From the NCBI GenBank assembly GCA_013153375.1, contig JAADEN010000058.1, positions 1-5,395 on the forward strand: 5,395 nucleotides of DNA. The letters run 5' to 3'. The notes beneath the pieces are model-generated. The model was given only the letters and a program-made list of their open reading frames with translations. It did not search any database and was not told the origin of the DNA. This document shows, one piece after another, positions 1 to 5,393 of the stretch. The first letter of the stretch is position 1; each line of letters opens with the position of its first letter. A program made the translations under genes and the position numbers. Source of the stretch: Chloroflexota bacterium. Its GTDB lineage: Bacteria; Chloroflexota; Anaerolineae; Anaerolineales; DRMV01.

Positions 1-182
1 TTCTACAATATTTGCCTGCACCCGGCCGGGGAAGCCGTCGGTCATGGCACGATGGCAACCCCAGATGAACACACATCAGAGGCGAGCCGACGCGTTGCGT
101 CTGGACGGACATTCGGCATCTTTGGCGGCACCCGCGGGGCCGCGCCCTGGGCCAGCCCGACTCCCGAAACCCGCGTGCGGAG

Positions 183-215
183 CCGCGCGGTCGGGCATTC
201 TCCCGCCGCGCGGTC
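183..215. repeat. 10-bp direct repeat with palindromic core
   Basis: CCGCGCGGTC occurs at 183-192 and again at 206-215, a 23-bp period. The first eight bases of each copy (CCGCGCGG) are themselves palindromic. Two phased palindromic half-sites can mark a dimeric regulator, but such strings also arise easily in GC-rich DNA. A function is not established. Confidence 0.35.
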
Positions 216-248
216 AGCCAGATTGAGGCCGCGTTTGCCTGGCTATTC

Positions 249-284
249 TTGCACGCAAGCGCGTGCGAAAATCCAAGATTTTCG
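249..284. repeat. Two abutting inverted repeats in an AT-rich island
   Basis: The first is GCACGC (251-256), loop AAGC, GCGTGC (261-266); T249 and A268 plus a T250/G267 wobble can extend it. The second is a perfect 8-bp stem, CGAAAATC (266-273), loop CAA, GATTTTCG (277-284). The stems share bases 266-268, so in RNA they would compete or stack. Neither is followed by a T-run on either strand, so they do not look like ordinary intrinsic terminators. Confidence 0.5.
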
Positions 285-358
285 GGCTTCCAAACGCAAT
301 TTTAGAAAGAAGTCGCGGCCATAAATCAAGCGAAAAGCCGACCGGACGCCGCGGCCCA

Positions 359-367
359 TGTTACAAT
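359..367 (+). promoter_or_regulatory. Extended -10 promoter for the lipoprotein gene
   Basis: TG-T-TACAAT: the TG at 359-360 is one base upstream of a -10 hexamer at 362-367. The best -35 candidate, CCGACC at 338-343 with an 18-bp spacer, matches TTGACA at only three of six positions, so the extended -10 probably carries the recognition. Transcription would start near 374, giving a leader of about 99 nt. The other two promoters in this window have the same build, which supports the call. Confidence 0.6.
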
Positions 368-380
368 GAGGCACTTCGAT

Positions 381-420
381 GGACCAACGGGCCCGCGGGC
401 CCGCCTCCCACGGTTCGTCC
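381..420 (+). repeat. Strong inverted repeat in the lipoprotein 5' leader
   Basis: A perfect 16-bp palindrome (CGGGCCCGCGGGCCCG, 388-403) lies inside a larger imperfect stem. The outer arms are GGACCAAC (381-388) and GTTCGTCC (413-420), which pair except for one C/C mismatch. It starts a few bases after the predicted transcription start. As RNA it would fold into a very stable hairpin; as DNA it could be an operator just downstream of the promoter. There is no T-run, so it is not a standard terminator. Confidence 0.5.
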
Positions 421-461
421 AAGACCGCCTCCCAACGCCAAATCCGACCTCTCCGCGCAGC

Positions 462-466
462 GAGGA
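462..466 (+). promoter_or_regulatory. Ribosome binding site of the lipoprotein gene
   Basis: GAGGA sits 6 nt before the ATG at 473. It decides the start: the reading frame is open from at least 263, but only the 473 start has this site and begins directly with a signal peptide. Confidence 0.75.
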
Positions 467-472
467 AACCTC

Positions 473-1546
473 ATGGATCGTCTCCTCCCCTTCCATCGCT
501 ATATCCTGCCGTGGCTGGGGATGGGCCTGGTGGGCCTGCTGACGGCCTGCTCGGCCCTTCCTGGAGCCTCCGCGGCGACGCCCCTGCAGGCCACCGCGAC
601 GCCTTGGGGGCCGTTCTACACCCATCCCAGCCACACCTTCGCCCTGCCCGTGCCCGCGGGTTGGCAGGTCGTGGCCGAGGACGAGGTCAGCGTCCGCCTG
701 GAGCCCCTGACCCCCGACACGGACAAGCGTTGGGTGGAGATGACGGCCACCTTCACGGGCATCCCCCTTTCCCCGGACGCGCTGAAGACCTTTGCCCGGC
801 GCTTCGCGGCCGACAGTTGCCCCACGGCGCAGGGCTGCGAGGTGCATCGGGCGCGGGAATCGAGCGACGGCGAGGTCGCGGTGGGCATGCGCTATGTGGC
901 GCCCCAAGGCGAAGAACTGCACCTGCGCTTCACTTTTCGCCAGGCCGATGCCGTGGTCTATTCCCTGACCGCGGCGTCCACGGGCCGCGGCGTGCTGCGG
1001 GACTTCCAGCACGCGCTGTGGCAGCAGGCGCAACTGCACCCCGAGCAGGCCTCGAACCTGCCCTTGTACGGCGCGCACCATCCCTACGCCCTGCCGCTGC
1101 ACGCCATCGCGGCCGAAACCGGCCCCTATGTGGTGGTGGAAGTGCCCAAGGGCTGGGGCCTGAGCCGGGTGGACGAGGTCGAGGAGGAGGCGTACTACGC
1201 GTACGCGCTGGCCGCGTCGCCCGACGGCGTGTTCGCGCTGGGGCTATACACCGGCCATCCCCCGGGGCTCAGCCCTGCGACCGTGCCCCAAGTCGCGACC
1301 GCGCAACTGCAAAGCCTCTTCCACATCGACGCGCTCCGCATCGAGCACCAGGAGGTGGACGCGGAGGGGCGCTGGCTGCTGACCTGGCAGGCCAAAGCGC
1401 CCAACATCCAGGCCGTGACCCTGGCCGCGCTACACGAAAACGAATTGGTGCTCATCACGGGCGTCGCGCCCACGGAACTGTGGCCGTTGGCCGCGGCGCG
1501 CTTCCACGAGATCGTGACTTCCTACCGCCTCGCTCCCACGCCCTGA
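473..1546 (+). CDS. Lipoprotein with two similar halves, function unknown
   Basis: I do not recognise a named family for this 357-residue exported lipoprotein. The N-terminus has Arg3 and Arg9, a hydrophobic stretch at about 11-23 and a lipobox Leu-Thr-Ala-Cys, so Cys26 would be lipidated after cleavage. A short Ala/Thr/Pro-rich linker (about 27-45) follows. The mature part appears to hold two similar units: a strand-forming segment then VPAGW at 60-64, and the same arrangement with VPKGW at 225-229. Each is followed by an acidic segment, alternating strands, and a helix near 172-187 and 334-349. The pattern recalls PsbP-like or other small alpha/beta sandwich domains, which is a guess from pattern only. 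Apart from Cys26 the only cysteines are Cys116 and Cys122 (CX5C) in the first unit, suitable for a disulfide outside the membrane. The gene has its own promoter and probably stands alone. Its last 25 bp overlap the end of the opposing sfsA gene. Confidence 0.85.
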   Translation: MDRLLPFHRYILPWLGMGLVGLLTACSALPGASAATPLQATATPWGPFYTHPSHTFALPVPAGWQVVAEDEVSVRLEPLTPDTDKRWVEMTATFTGIPLSPDALKTFARRFAADSCPTAQGCEVHRARESSDGEVAVGMRYVAPQGEELHLRFTFRQADAVVYSLTAASTGRGVLRDFQHALWQQAQLHPEQASNLPLYGAHHPYALPLHAIAAETGPYVVVEVPKGWGLSRVDEVEEEAYYAYALAASPDGVFALGLYTGHPPGLSPATVPQVATAQLQSLFHIDALRIEHQEVDAEGRWLLTWQAKAPNIQAVTLAALHENELVLITGVAPTELWPLAAARFHEIVTSYRLAPTP

Positions 1547-2265
1547 GAGGACGGGCCGGATAGCCCTTGCACCGGCAGCGCGCGGGCGATGGTGATGCTC
1601 TGGGGCGTCACCTGGCACGCGTAGGCGTACACCTCCACCCCGGCCCGCGCCGCGGCCCGCAACGCATCCGGGAAGGCGGGGTCCGCGGTGGGATGCGGGG
1701 CAAAGGCCACCGCGTCGGGCCGCTGGACCACGAACACCACCGCGGCCCGGTCGCCCTGGGCCACCCGCTGGGCCAGTTCCTCCAGATGGCGGCGGCCGCG
1801 CGCGGTGGGCGCGTCGGGGAACAGGGCCACGCCGTCCTCCACCAGGGTGACCGACTTGGTCTCGATCCACACCCGCCGCCCCGTATCGGGTTCGCGCAGG
1901 CAAAAATCCAGCCGCCCGCCGGGCGACGCGGGCTCGGCCCGCACCTGCCAGGCCGCGGCCGTGGGCAGCCAGTCCGCGAAGCGCCCCGCGGCCAGGGCCT
2001 CGCGGAACAGGGGGTTGGGCAGCCGCGCGTCCACCGACACCAGCGCGGTGGGCATCTGCACCAGCAGCAGGTCGTAGGGGGTCTTGCGCCCCGGCCGCGC
2101 CGCGGGGTGCAGCCACACGGGGCGGCCGGGCACGAACAGGTCGTGCAAACGGCCCGAGTTGGGCACATGCGCGGCCACGGTACGCCCGTCCTCCAGGCGC
2201 ACCGTGGCCCGAAAACGGTTGTCCCGCTGCACGAAGGTGGCGGGCACCAACGAGGGCCACTTCAT
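1522..2265 (-). CDS. sfsA: SfsA family protein (sugar fermentation stimulation)
   Basis: The product has 247 residues, slightly longer than E. coli SfsA (about 234). Recognisable family segments are HVPNSGRL at 33-40, the SGRLDF-like GGRLDF near 116-121, IETKSVTL at 134-141, and FPDAPTARGRRHLEEL at 149-164. Asp120, Glu135 and Lys137 form a D-x14-E-x-K pattern, as in PD-(D/E)XK nuclease-like folds; an OB-like N-terminal part precedes it. In E. coli the gene was found through its effect on maltose metabolism and the protein binds DNA; its exact biochemical role remains unclear. The start codon overlaps the stop of the upstream GH31 gene in an ATGA, so the two are almost certainly co-transcribed and translationally coupled. 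The final 13 or so residues look like a non-conserved tail, and their coding bases overlap the end of the facing lipoprotein gene. Confidence 0.95.
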   Translation of the reverse strand: MKWPSLVPATFVQRDNRFRATVRLEDGRTVAAHVPNSGRLHDLFVPGRPVWLHPAARPGRKTPYDLLLVQMPTALVSVDARLPNPLFREALAAGRFADWLPTAAAWQVRAEPASPGGRLDFCLREPDTGRRVWIETKSVTLVEDGVALFPDAPTARGRRHLEELAQRVAQGDRAAVVFVVQRPDAVAFAPHPTADPAFPDALRAAARAGVEVYAYACQVTPQSITIARALPVQGLSGPSSQGVGARR

Positions 2266-4658
2266 AGCCGCACCTCGACGGTGAAGGTGGCGTTGGGCCG
2301 CGGCAGGGGCAGGTCGTGCTCCACCGTGGCGTCGGAATCCCCCAGCCGCAGCCGGTGCGCGGCATAGGGGAAGGGATACGCGCCCCGCGCCTTGACGCGC
2401 ACGCGCCAGCGCCGCCCCTGCCGCCGGGCCTTGAGGCTGAGCACCAGACGGGGGCCGTGGCCGTCGCCCGCGTCGAAGTAGGCCACGCCCCGGACGCGGC
2501 CCCGCCGCGAGGCCGCGGTCATCCGCCAGACCAGCGCGTCGCCCTCCTGGGTGGGCACCGCGTGGCCTGCGCGCAGGTACAGGTCCGGGCCGTCCTCGGG
2601 GTCAATGCGCTCCAGAGGAAGCCACCAACCCCGCAGCCGAGGAGGCAGCATGCCGTCGAAGGACACCAGCAGGCCGTCGCCCAGCAGGAAGGCGAACGGG
2701 GTGTGAACCCTCGGCAGGCGCCGGGGCTGGATCCAGAACAAAGGCCGCACCAGGGGCCAGCCGAAGCGCGCGGCCTGCCAGGCCAGGGTGTACCAGTAGG
2801 GCATCCAGCGCACCCGCGCCTGCAGCGCGCGGCGCACCGCGTCCTGCACCTCCGTGGGCCAGCGCCACGGCTCGCGCGGCTGCACCGCGATGGCCGAGTG
2901 CAGGCGGAAGAAGGGCAGCCAGGCCGCGAGCGCGAACCAGCGCCGAAACAGGCGGCTCGAAGGTTCGCCCGAGAAGCCGCCGATGTCGGGGCCCGAGAAG
3001 GGCTGCCCGCTCAGGCCCAGGTTCACCGTCTGGCCCACCACCAGGGCCAGAGCCGCGTCGGTGCTCTCCAGGTCCGCGCTCCAGTTCCAGGCCCAACGCT
3101 GCACCCCGGCCCAGCCCGAACGGCTGAGCAGCCAGGGCCGACGGTCGGGATGGGCGCGGCGCTGCGCGTCCCAACCGGCCATGTTCATGTGCAGGCCGTA
3201 CAGGTTGTGGTACAGGCGATGGTCGCCCGGCGGCTCGCCCCGGTGCCGGGTGGCGAGGGGCAAAGTGGGATCGCCCCAGGCCGCGAAGGTGGCCGGTTCG
3301 TTCATGTCATGCCACACGCCCGCGGCGCCCCACTGCCAAAGCGGAGCGTATTCCCCCGCCCACCAGTCCCGCGTGGCCGCCCGACTGAAGTCCGGGAACG
3401 CGCACCAGCCCGGCCACACGGGCGCGTGCACCTCCCGACCCCGGTCGTCGGTGAGAAAGTGGCCGCCCTCCCGCCCCCGGCGGTAGGTGGGATGCGCGGG
3501 GTCCGCGGGCACGCCGGGGTCCACGATGGGCACCAGCCGCACGCCCTGCTCGGCCGCGCGGCGGGCCAGCCCCGCCAGGTCGGGGAAGCGCGTCTTGTCC
3601 ACGGTGAAGACCCGCCGCCGGTCCATGTGGTCGATGTCCAGATGCAGCGCGTGCAGGGGCAGGTCGCGGGCCCGATAGCCCTCGAGCACGGCCTCCACCT
3701 CGGCCTGGGTGCGGTAGCCCCAGCGGGACTGATGAAAGCCCAGGGCCCAGCGCGGGGGCAGCGCGGGGAAGCCCGAGTATTGAGCCCAGCGGCGGGCCAC
3801 CTGCCGGGGCGGGCCCACGAACAGCACGGCCTGCGCGGGGCCGCCCCGAAACACGAAGCGCATGTCCTCCTTCAGGCGCACGGTGCCGGCCGCGGGGTTC
3901 TCGTAGAACCACAGATAAGGCCACTGCCGGGGCTGCACCACCCACACCACAGGGATGGACAGGTACAGCGGGTCCTCGCCCGGCCCATACGAGCCGCCGG
4001 GGTCCCGGTTCCACAGGCGATAAGTGCCGGGCCGCAGGTTGCCCTGCCGGGCCCGCAGGCCCAGGCCATAGACCTCGGCCCAGGGGTGCAGGGGCACCCG
4101 GTGGACCCAAACCTGAGGGCCGGGGCGGGGCCAGGGGTCCACGCGGAAGGGTCGCCGATGGCCGGGAGAGCGCCACACCAGGCCCCCGGGGGTGATGGAC
4201 ACCTCCAGGCGGGCCGTGCGCAGTCGGCCCAGGCCCGAGGCCGGGTCGGGCTCCCAGGTCACCGCGGGCGGGTCCTCGGGCCACGGGGGACGGCCCCAAT
4301 CGGGCACCTCCGGGCCGGGCGCCCAGGTCAGGCGCACGCCGTCGGGAGCCAGGAAGGTCAAATCCAGGGTGATGTCGTCGGGAAAGTGGACCCGCGCGCC
4401 GTGCCGCGTCGGTTCGGCATCCAGCGGCAGGCCCACGGGCAGGCGGGGCTGGGGCAAGGGCGGCAACGGCCGCGCGAAGAGCCGCCGCAGATCGTAGGCC
4501 ACCGCGCGGGCCGCGTTGGCCGGGCCCACCAGGCGCAGGCCGTAGAGCAAGTTTCCCACCCCGGCCAGCAGCGGGCCGACCAGGGGCAGTCGGGCCGCGC
4601 CGCGGCCGAGCAAGAACAGACAAAAACGCGGCCAACGCCGCCAGGTGGGGAAGAACAT
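2262..4658 (-). CDS. GH31 family alpha-glucosidase-like glycoside hydrolase
   Basis: This 798-residue protein carries the hallmarks of glycoside hydrolase family 31, retaining enzymes that release alpha-linked glucose from the non-reducing end of saccharides. After an unusual N-terminal segment (1-80) comes an N-terminal beta-sandwich (about 85-295) and a (beta/alpha)8 barrel (about 300-640). Barrel motifs are GFHQSRWGY (307-315), DIDHM (341-345), WHDMNEP (449-455) with nucleophile Asp451, SRSGWAG (512-518), WSADLES (526-532) with the likely acid/base Asp529, GPDIGGF (556-562) and RLHS (585-588). Short C-terminal beta domains follow, with LYLRAGHAVP (693-702) matching the family's VRAGAIIP segment and FDAGDG (728-733) matching its distal-domain DDG motif. 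The base next to the acid/base is Ala528, where Gly is usual. ATG at 4658 is chosen because AGGAG lies 7 nt upstream; the frame stays open beyond it only as the antisense of the sigma gene. It is the first gene of an operon with sfsA. The exact substrate is not readable from the sequence; other GH31 activities (alpha-xylosidase, transglucosidase) remain possible, but DMNE favours alpha-glucosidase. Confidence 0.93.
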   Translation of the reverse strand: MFFPTWRRWPRFCLFLLGRGAARLPLVGPLLAGVGNLLYGLRLVGPANAARAVAYDLRRLFARPLPPLPQPRLPVGLPLDAEPTRHGARVHFPDDITLDLTFLAPDGVRLTWAPGPEVPDWGRPPWPEDPPAVTWEPDPASGLGRLRTARLEVSITPGGLVWRSPGHRRPFRVDPWPRPGPQVWVHRVPLHPWAEVYGLGLRARQGNLRPGTYRLWNRDPGGSYGPGEDPLYLSIPVVWVVQPRQWPYLWFYENPAAGTVRLKEDMRFVFRGGPAQAVLFVGPPRQVARRWAQYSGFPALPPRWALGFHQSRWGYRTQAEVEAVLEGYRARDLPLHALHLDIDHMDRRRVFTVDKTRFPDLAGLARRAAEQGVRLVPIVDPGVPADPAHPTYRRGREGGHFLTDDRGREVHAPVWPGWCAFPDFSRAATRDWWAGEYAPLWQWGAAGVWHDMNEPATFAAWGDPTLPLATRHRGEPPGDHRLYHNLYGLHMNMAGWDAQRRAHPDRRPWLLSRSGWAGVQRWAWNWSADLESTDAALALVVGQTVNLGLSGQPFSGPDIGGFSGEPSSRLFRRWFALAAWLPFFRLHSAIAVQPREPWRWPTEVQDAVRRALQARVRWMPYWYTLAWQAARFGWPLVRPLFWIQPRRLPRVHTPFAFLLGDGLLVSFDGMLPPRLRGWWLPLERIDPEDGPDLYLRAGHAVPTQEGDALVWRMTAASRRGRVRGVAYFDAGDGHGPRLVLSLKARRQGRRWRVRVKARGAYPFPYAAHRLRLGDSDATVEHDLPLPRPNATFTVEVRL
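2271..2276 (-). promoter_or_regulatory. Ribosome binding site of sfsA inside the GH31 gene end
   Basis: GAGGTG on the minus strand ends 5 nt before the sfsA ATG and lies within the last codons of the GH31 gene. Besides the ATGA overlap, this supports direct re-initiation on sfsA as well as coupling. Confidence 0.7.
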
Positions 4659-4665
4659 GGGCGCG

Positions 4666-4670
4666 CTCCT
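4666..4670 (-). promoter_or_regulatory. Ribosome binding site of the GH31 gene
   Basis: AGGAG on the minus strand stands 7 nt before the ATG at 4658. It is the strongest Shine-Dalgarno in the window and fixes the GH31 start, excluding the much longer open frame that runs back through the sigma factor gene. Confidence 0.8.
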
Positions 4671-4685
4671 CGCTTCGCCGCGGCG

Positions 4686-4713
4686 CGTCCGCCGGCGGCA
4701 CACGATGCGGACG
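4686..4713 (-). repeat. Inverted repeat in the GH31 5' leader
   Basis: CGTCCGC (4686-4692) and GCGGACG (4707-4713) form a 7-bp inverted repeat with a 14-nt loop. It lies about 14-41 nt after the predicted leftward transcription start. A 10-bp palindrome, CGCCGCGGCG (4676-4685), lies next to it towards the gene. It could act as an mRNA leader hairpin or an operator; no function is shown. Confidence 0.4.
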
Positions 4714-4716
4714 GTC

Positions 4717-4751
4717 AGGCCAGCCACCCCAAATCGTACCATAGGCCAGCC
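4717..4751. repeat. 9-bp direct repeat flanking the leftward promoter
   Basis: AGGCCAGCC occurs at 4717-4725 and 4743-4751, a 26-bp period. The first copy covers the predicted GH31 transcription start and the second lies directly upstream of its extended -10. A partial copy, GGCCAG, is at 4761-4766. The placement suits a repressor or activator site controlling the divergent promoters, but the regulator is unknown and the strings are GC-rich. Confidence 0.4.
4733..4741 (-). promoter_or_regulatory. Extended -10 promoter for the GH31-sfsA operon
   Basis: Read on the minus strand this is TGGTACGAT: TG one base before a TACGAT hexamer (4733-4738). No TTGACA-like -35 lies 16-18 bp upstream. The start would be near 4726, leaving a leader of about 68 nt before the ATG at 4658. 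It sits in the only A/T-containing patch on the left side of the intergenic region. Confidence 0.5.
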
Positions 4752-4777
4752 CCGCGGCGCGGCCAGGGGGAGGCGAC

Positions 4778-4786
4778 TGGTATAAT
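4778..4786 (+). promoter_or_regulatory. Extended -10 promoter for the sigma factor gene
   Basis: TGGTATAAT: a perfect TATAAT at 4781-4786 with TG one base upstream. No -35 consensus is present in the GC-rich DNA at about 4758-4763. The start would be near 4793, giving a leader of about 31 nt. The hexamer is that of the housekeeping sigma factor; I see no ECF-type -35 (AAC core) placed to pair with a -10, so self-activation by the encoded sigma is not evident. Confidence 0.7.
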
Positions 4787-4823
4787 CACGCCGTCGGCTC
4801 GACCGTTGCCCCCCGGATGACCC

Positions 4824-5393
4824 ATGCCCAAGACCTCCCCACCCCCGCCCGCGGAGCCTCCTGACGAAGATCTGGTGCGCGCGGCGCGCGCGGGCGATGC
4901 GCTGGCCTTTCAGGCCCTGTACCAGCGCTATGCGCGGCGTCTGTACGCCTTCTTCTTGGGCTACACCGGCGACGCGGGTCTGGCCGAGGAACTGGTGAAC
5001 GACACTTTCGTGCGGGTGTGGCGGGGGCTGCCCCATTATCGTGAGGAAGGCCACTTTCGGGCCTGGCTGTTTCGCATTGCCCGCAACATCGCCACCGATG
5101 CGCACCGCCGCCGGAAGCGGCGTCCGGCCGAGGTGCCCCTCGCGGAGGCGGATCGCGATCCGGCCCTGGCCGTCCCGCCCGCGGACGCGGGCCCGCGGCT
5201 GGCCGACATCGAAGCCGTGCTGCACACCCTGCCGCCGGACTACCGTTTGGTGTTGTTGCTGCGTTTCATCGAAGGGCTCTCCGCGGCCGAGGTCGCGCGC
5301 ATCATGGAGCGTTCTCCCGAAGCCGTGCGCGTGCTCCAGTATCGGGCCTTGCGGGCCCGGCGCGCCAAATTGCAAGCCCCAGGGCGCGAGTAA
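4824..5393 (+). CDS. ECF-type RNA polymerase sigma-70 family factor
   Basis: This is a complete 189-residue alternative sigma factor of the extracytoplasmic function (group 4) type, which directs RNA polymerase to a small promoter set. After a Pro-rich N-terminus (5-13), region 2 spans about 15-98. It includes DEDLVRAARAGD (14-25), the region 2.2 core AEELVNDTFVRVW (54-66) and the -10-reading segment FRAWLFRIARNIATD (78-92), then a very basic linker (94-100). Region 4 spans about 128-183, with LPPDYRLVLLLRFIEGLS (136-153) and a helix-turn-helix ending in SPEAVRVLQYRALRARRAKL (164-183) that would read the -35. Region 3 is absent, as expected. ATG 4824 is the first start after an in-frame TGA (4818-4820). 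The Shine-Dalgarno is poor (GGATGA, 3 nt away), suggesting weak translation. It is divergent from the GH31 operon. An anti-sigma gene often follows such factors, but the window ends two bases after the stop. Confidence 0.95.
   Translation: MPKTSPPPPAEPPDEDLVRAARAGDALAFQALYQRYARRLYAFFLGYTGDAGLAEELVNDTFVRVWRGLPHYREEGHFRAWLFRIARNIATDAHRRRKRRPAEVPLAEADRDPALAVPPADAGPRLADIEAVLHTLPPDYRLVLLLRFIEGLSAAEVARIMERSPEAVRVLQYRALRARRAKLQAPGRE

Larger units (their letters stand above)
1..358. other. Non-coding upstream region, no supportable gene
   Basis: No convincing gene lies here. One rightward frame is open from the window edge to a TAA at 322-324. Its third-codon-position G+C is clearly lower over the first 40 codons than in the neighbouring genes, its product resembles no family I know, and it ends in a random-looking basic tail, so I read it as chance openness in GC-rich DNA. 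The stretch holds a 10-bp palindrome (CCCGGCCGGG, 21-30), a 10-bp direct repeat around 183-215, and an AT-richer island at about 244-335. That island lies just upstream of the lipoprotein promoter and could carry an UP-like element or regulator sites. A truncated 3' end of an upstream gene within the first 60 or so bases cannot be excluded. Confidence 0.55.

Noticed and set aside
4..9. TACAAT as a -10 element at the window edge
   Set aside because: It lacks the TG extension shared by the other promoters, its -35 zone is outside the window, and no supportable gene follows.
249..284. Intrinsic terminator for a gene to the left
   Set aside because: Neither stem is followed by a T-run on either strand and the second stem is AT-rich, unlike a normal terminator.
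1..324. Possible truncated gene entering from the left edge
   Set aside because: The frame is open, but its third-position G+C is lower than in the real genes, its product has no recognised similarity, and other frames nearby are open too.
263..472. Longer start for the lipoprotein at 263
   Set aside because: It would put 70 residues before the signal peptide and lipobox, would begin before the predicted promoter at 359-367, and lacks the GAGGA site found before 473.
1..472. tRNA, other small structured RNA or CRISPR-like array
   Set aside because: No T-loop consensus, acceptor-stem pairing or regularly spaced long repeats were found on either strand; the repeats present are 10 bp or shorter.
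4792..4795. CGTC as an ECF-type -10 for autoregulation of the sigma gene
   Set aside because: No AAC-containing -35 motif lies at a suitable distance upstream, and the tetramer is common in this composition.
2316..4820. Very long (834-codon) rightward open frame opposite the GH31 gene
   Set aside because: The minus-strand frame has complete GH31 motifs in order, while the plus-strand product is a low-complexity Ala/Arg/Gly/Pro/His string with no recognisable domain. It is a shadow frame.
4659..5375. Open frame extending the GH31 protein upstream by 239 codons on the minus strand
   Set aside because: It runs antisense through the well-supported sigma factor gene, has no glycosidase similarity, and the start at 4658 has a strong ribosome binding site and promoter. 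It is chance openness in GC-rich DNA.
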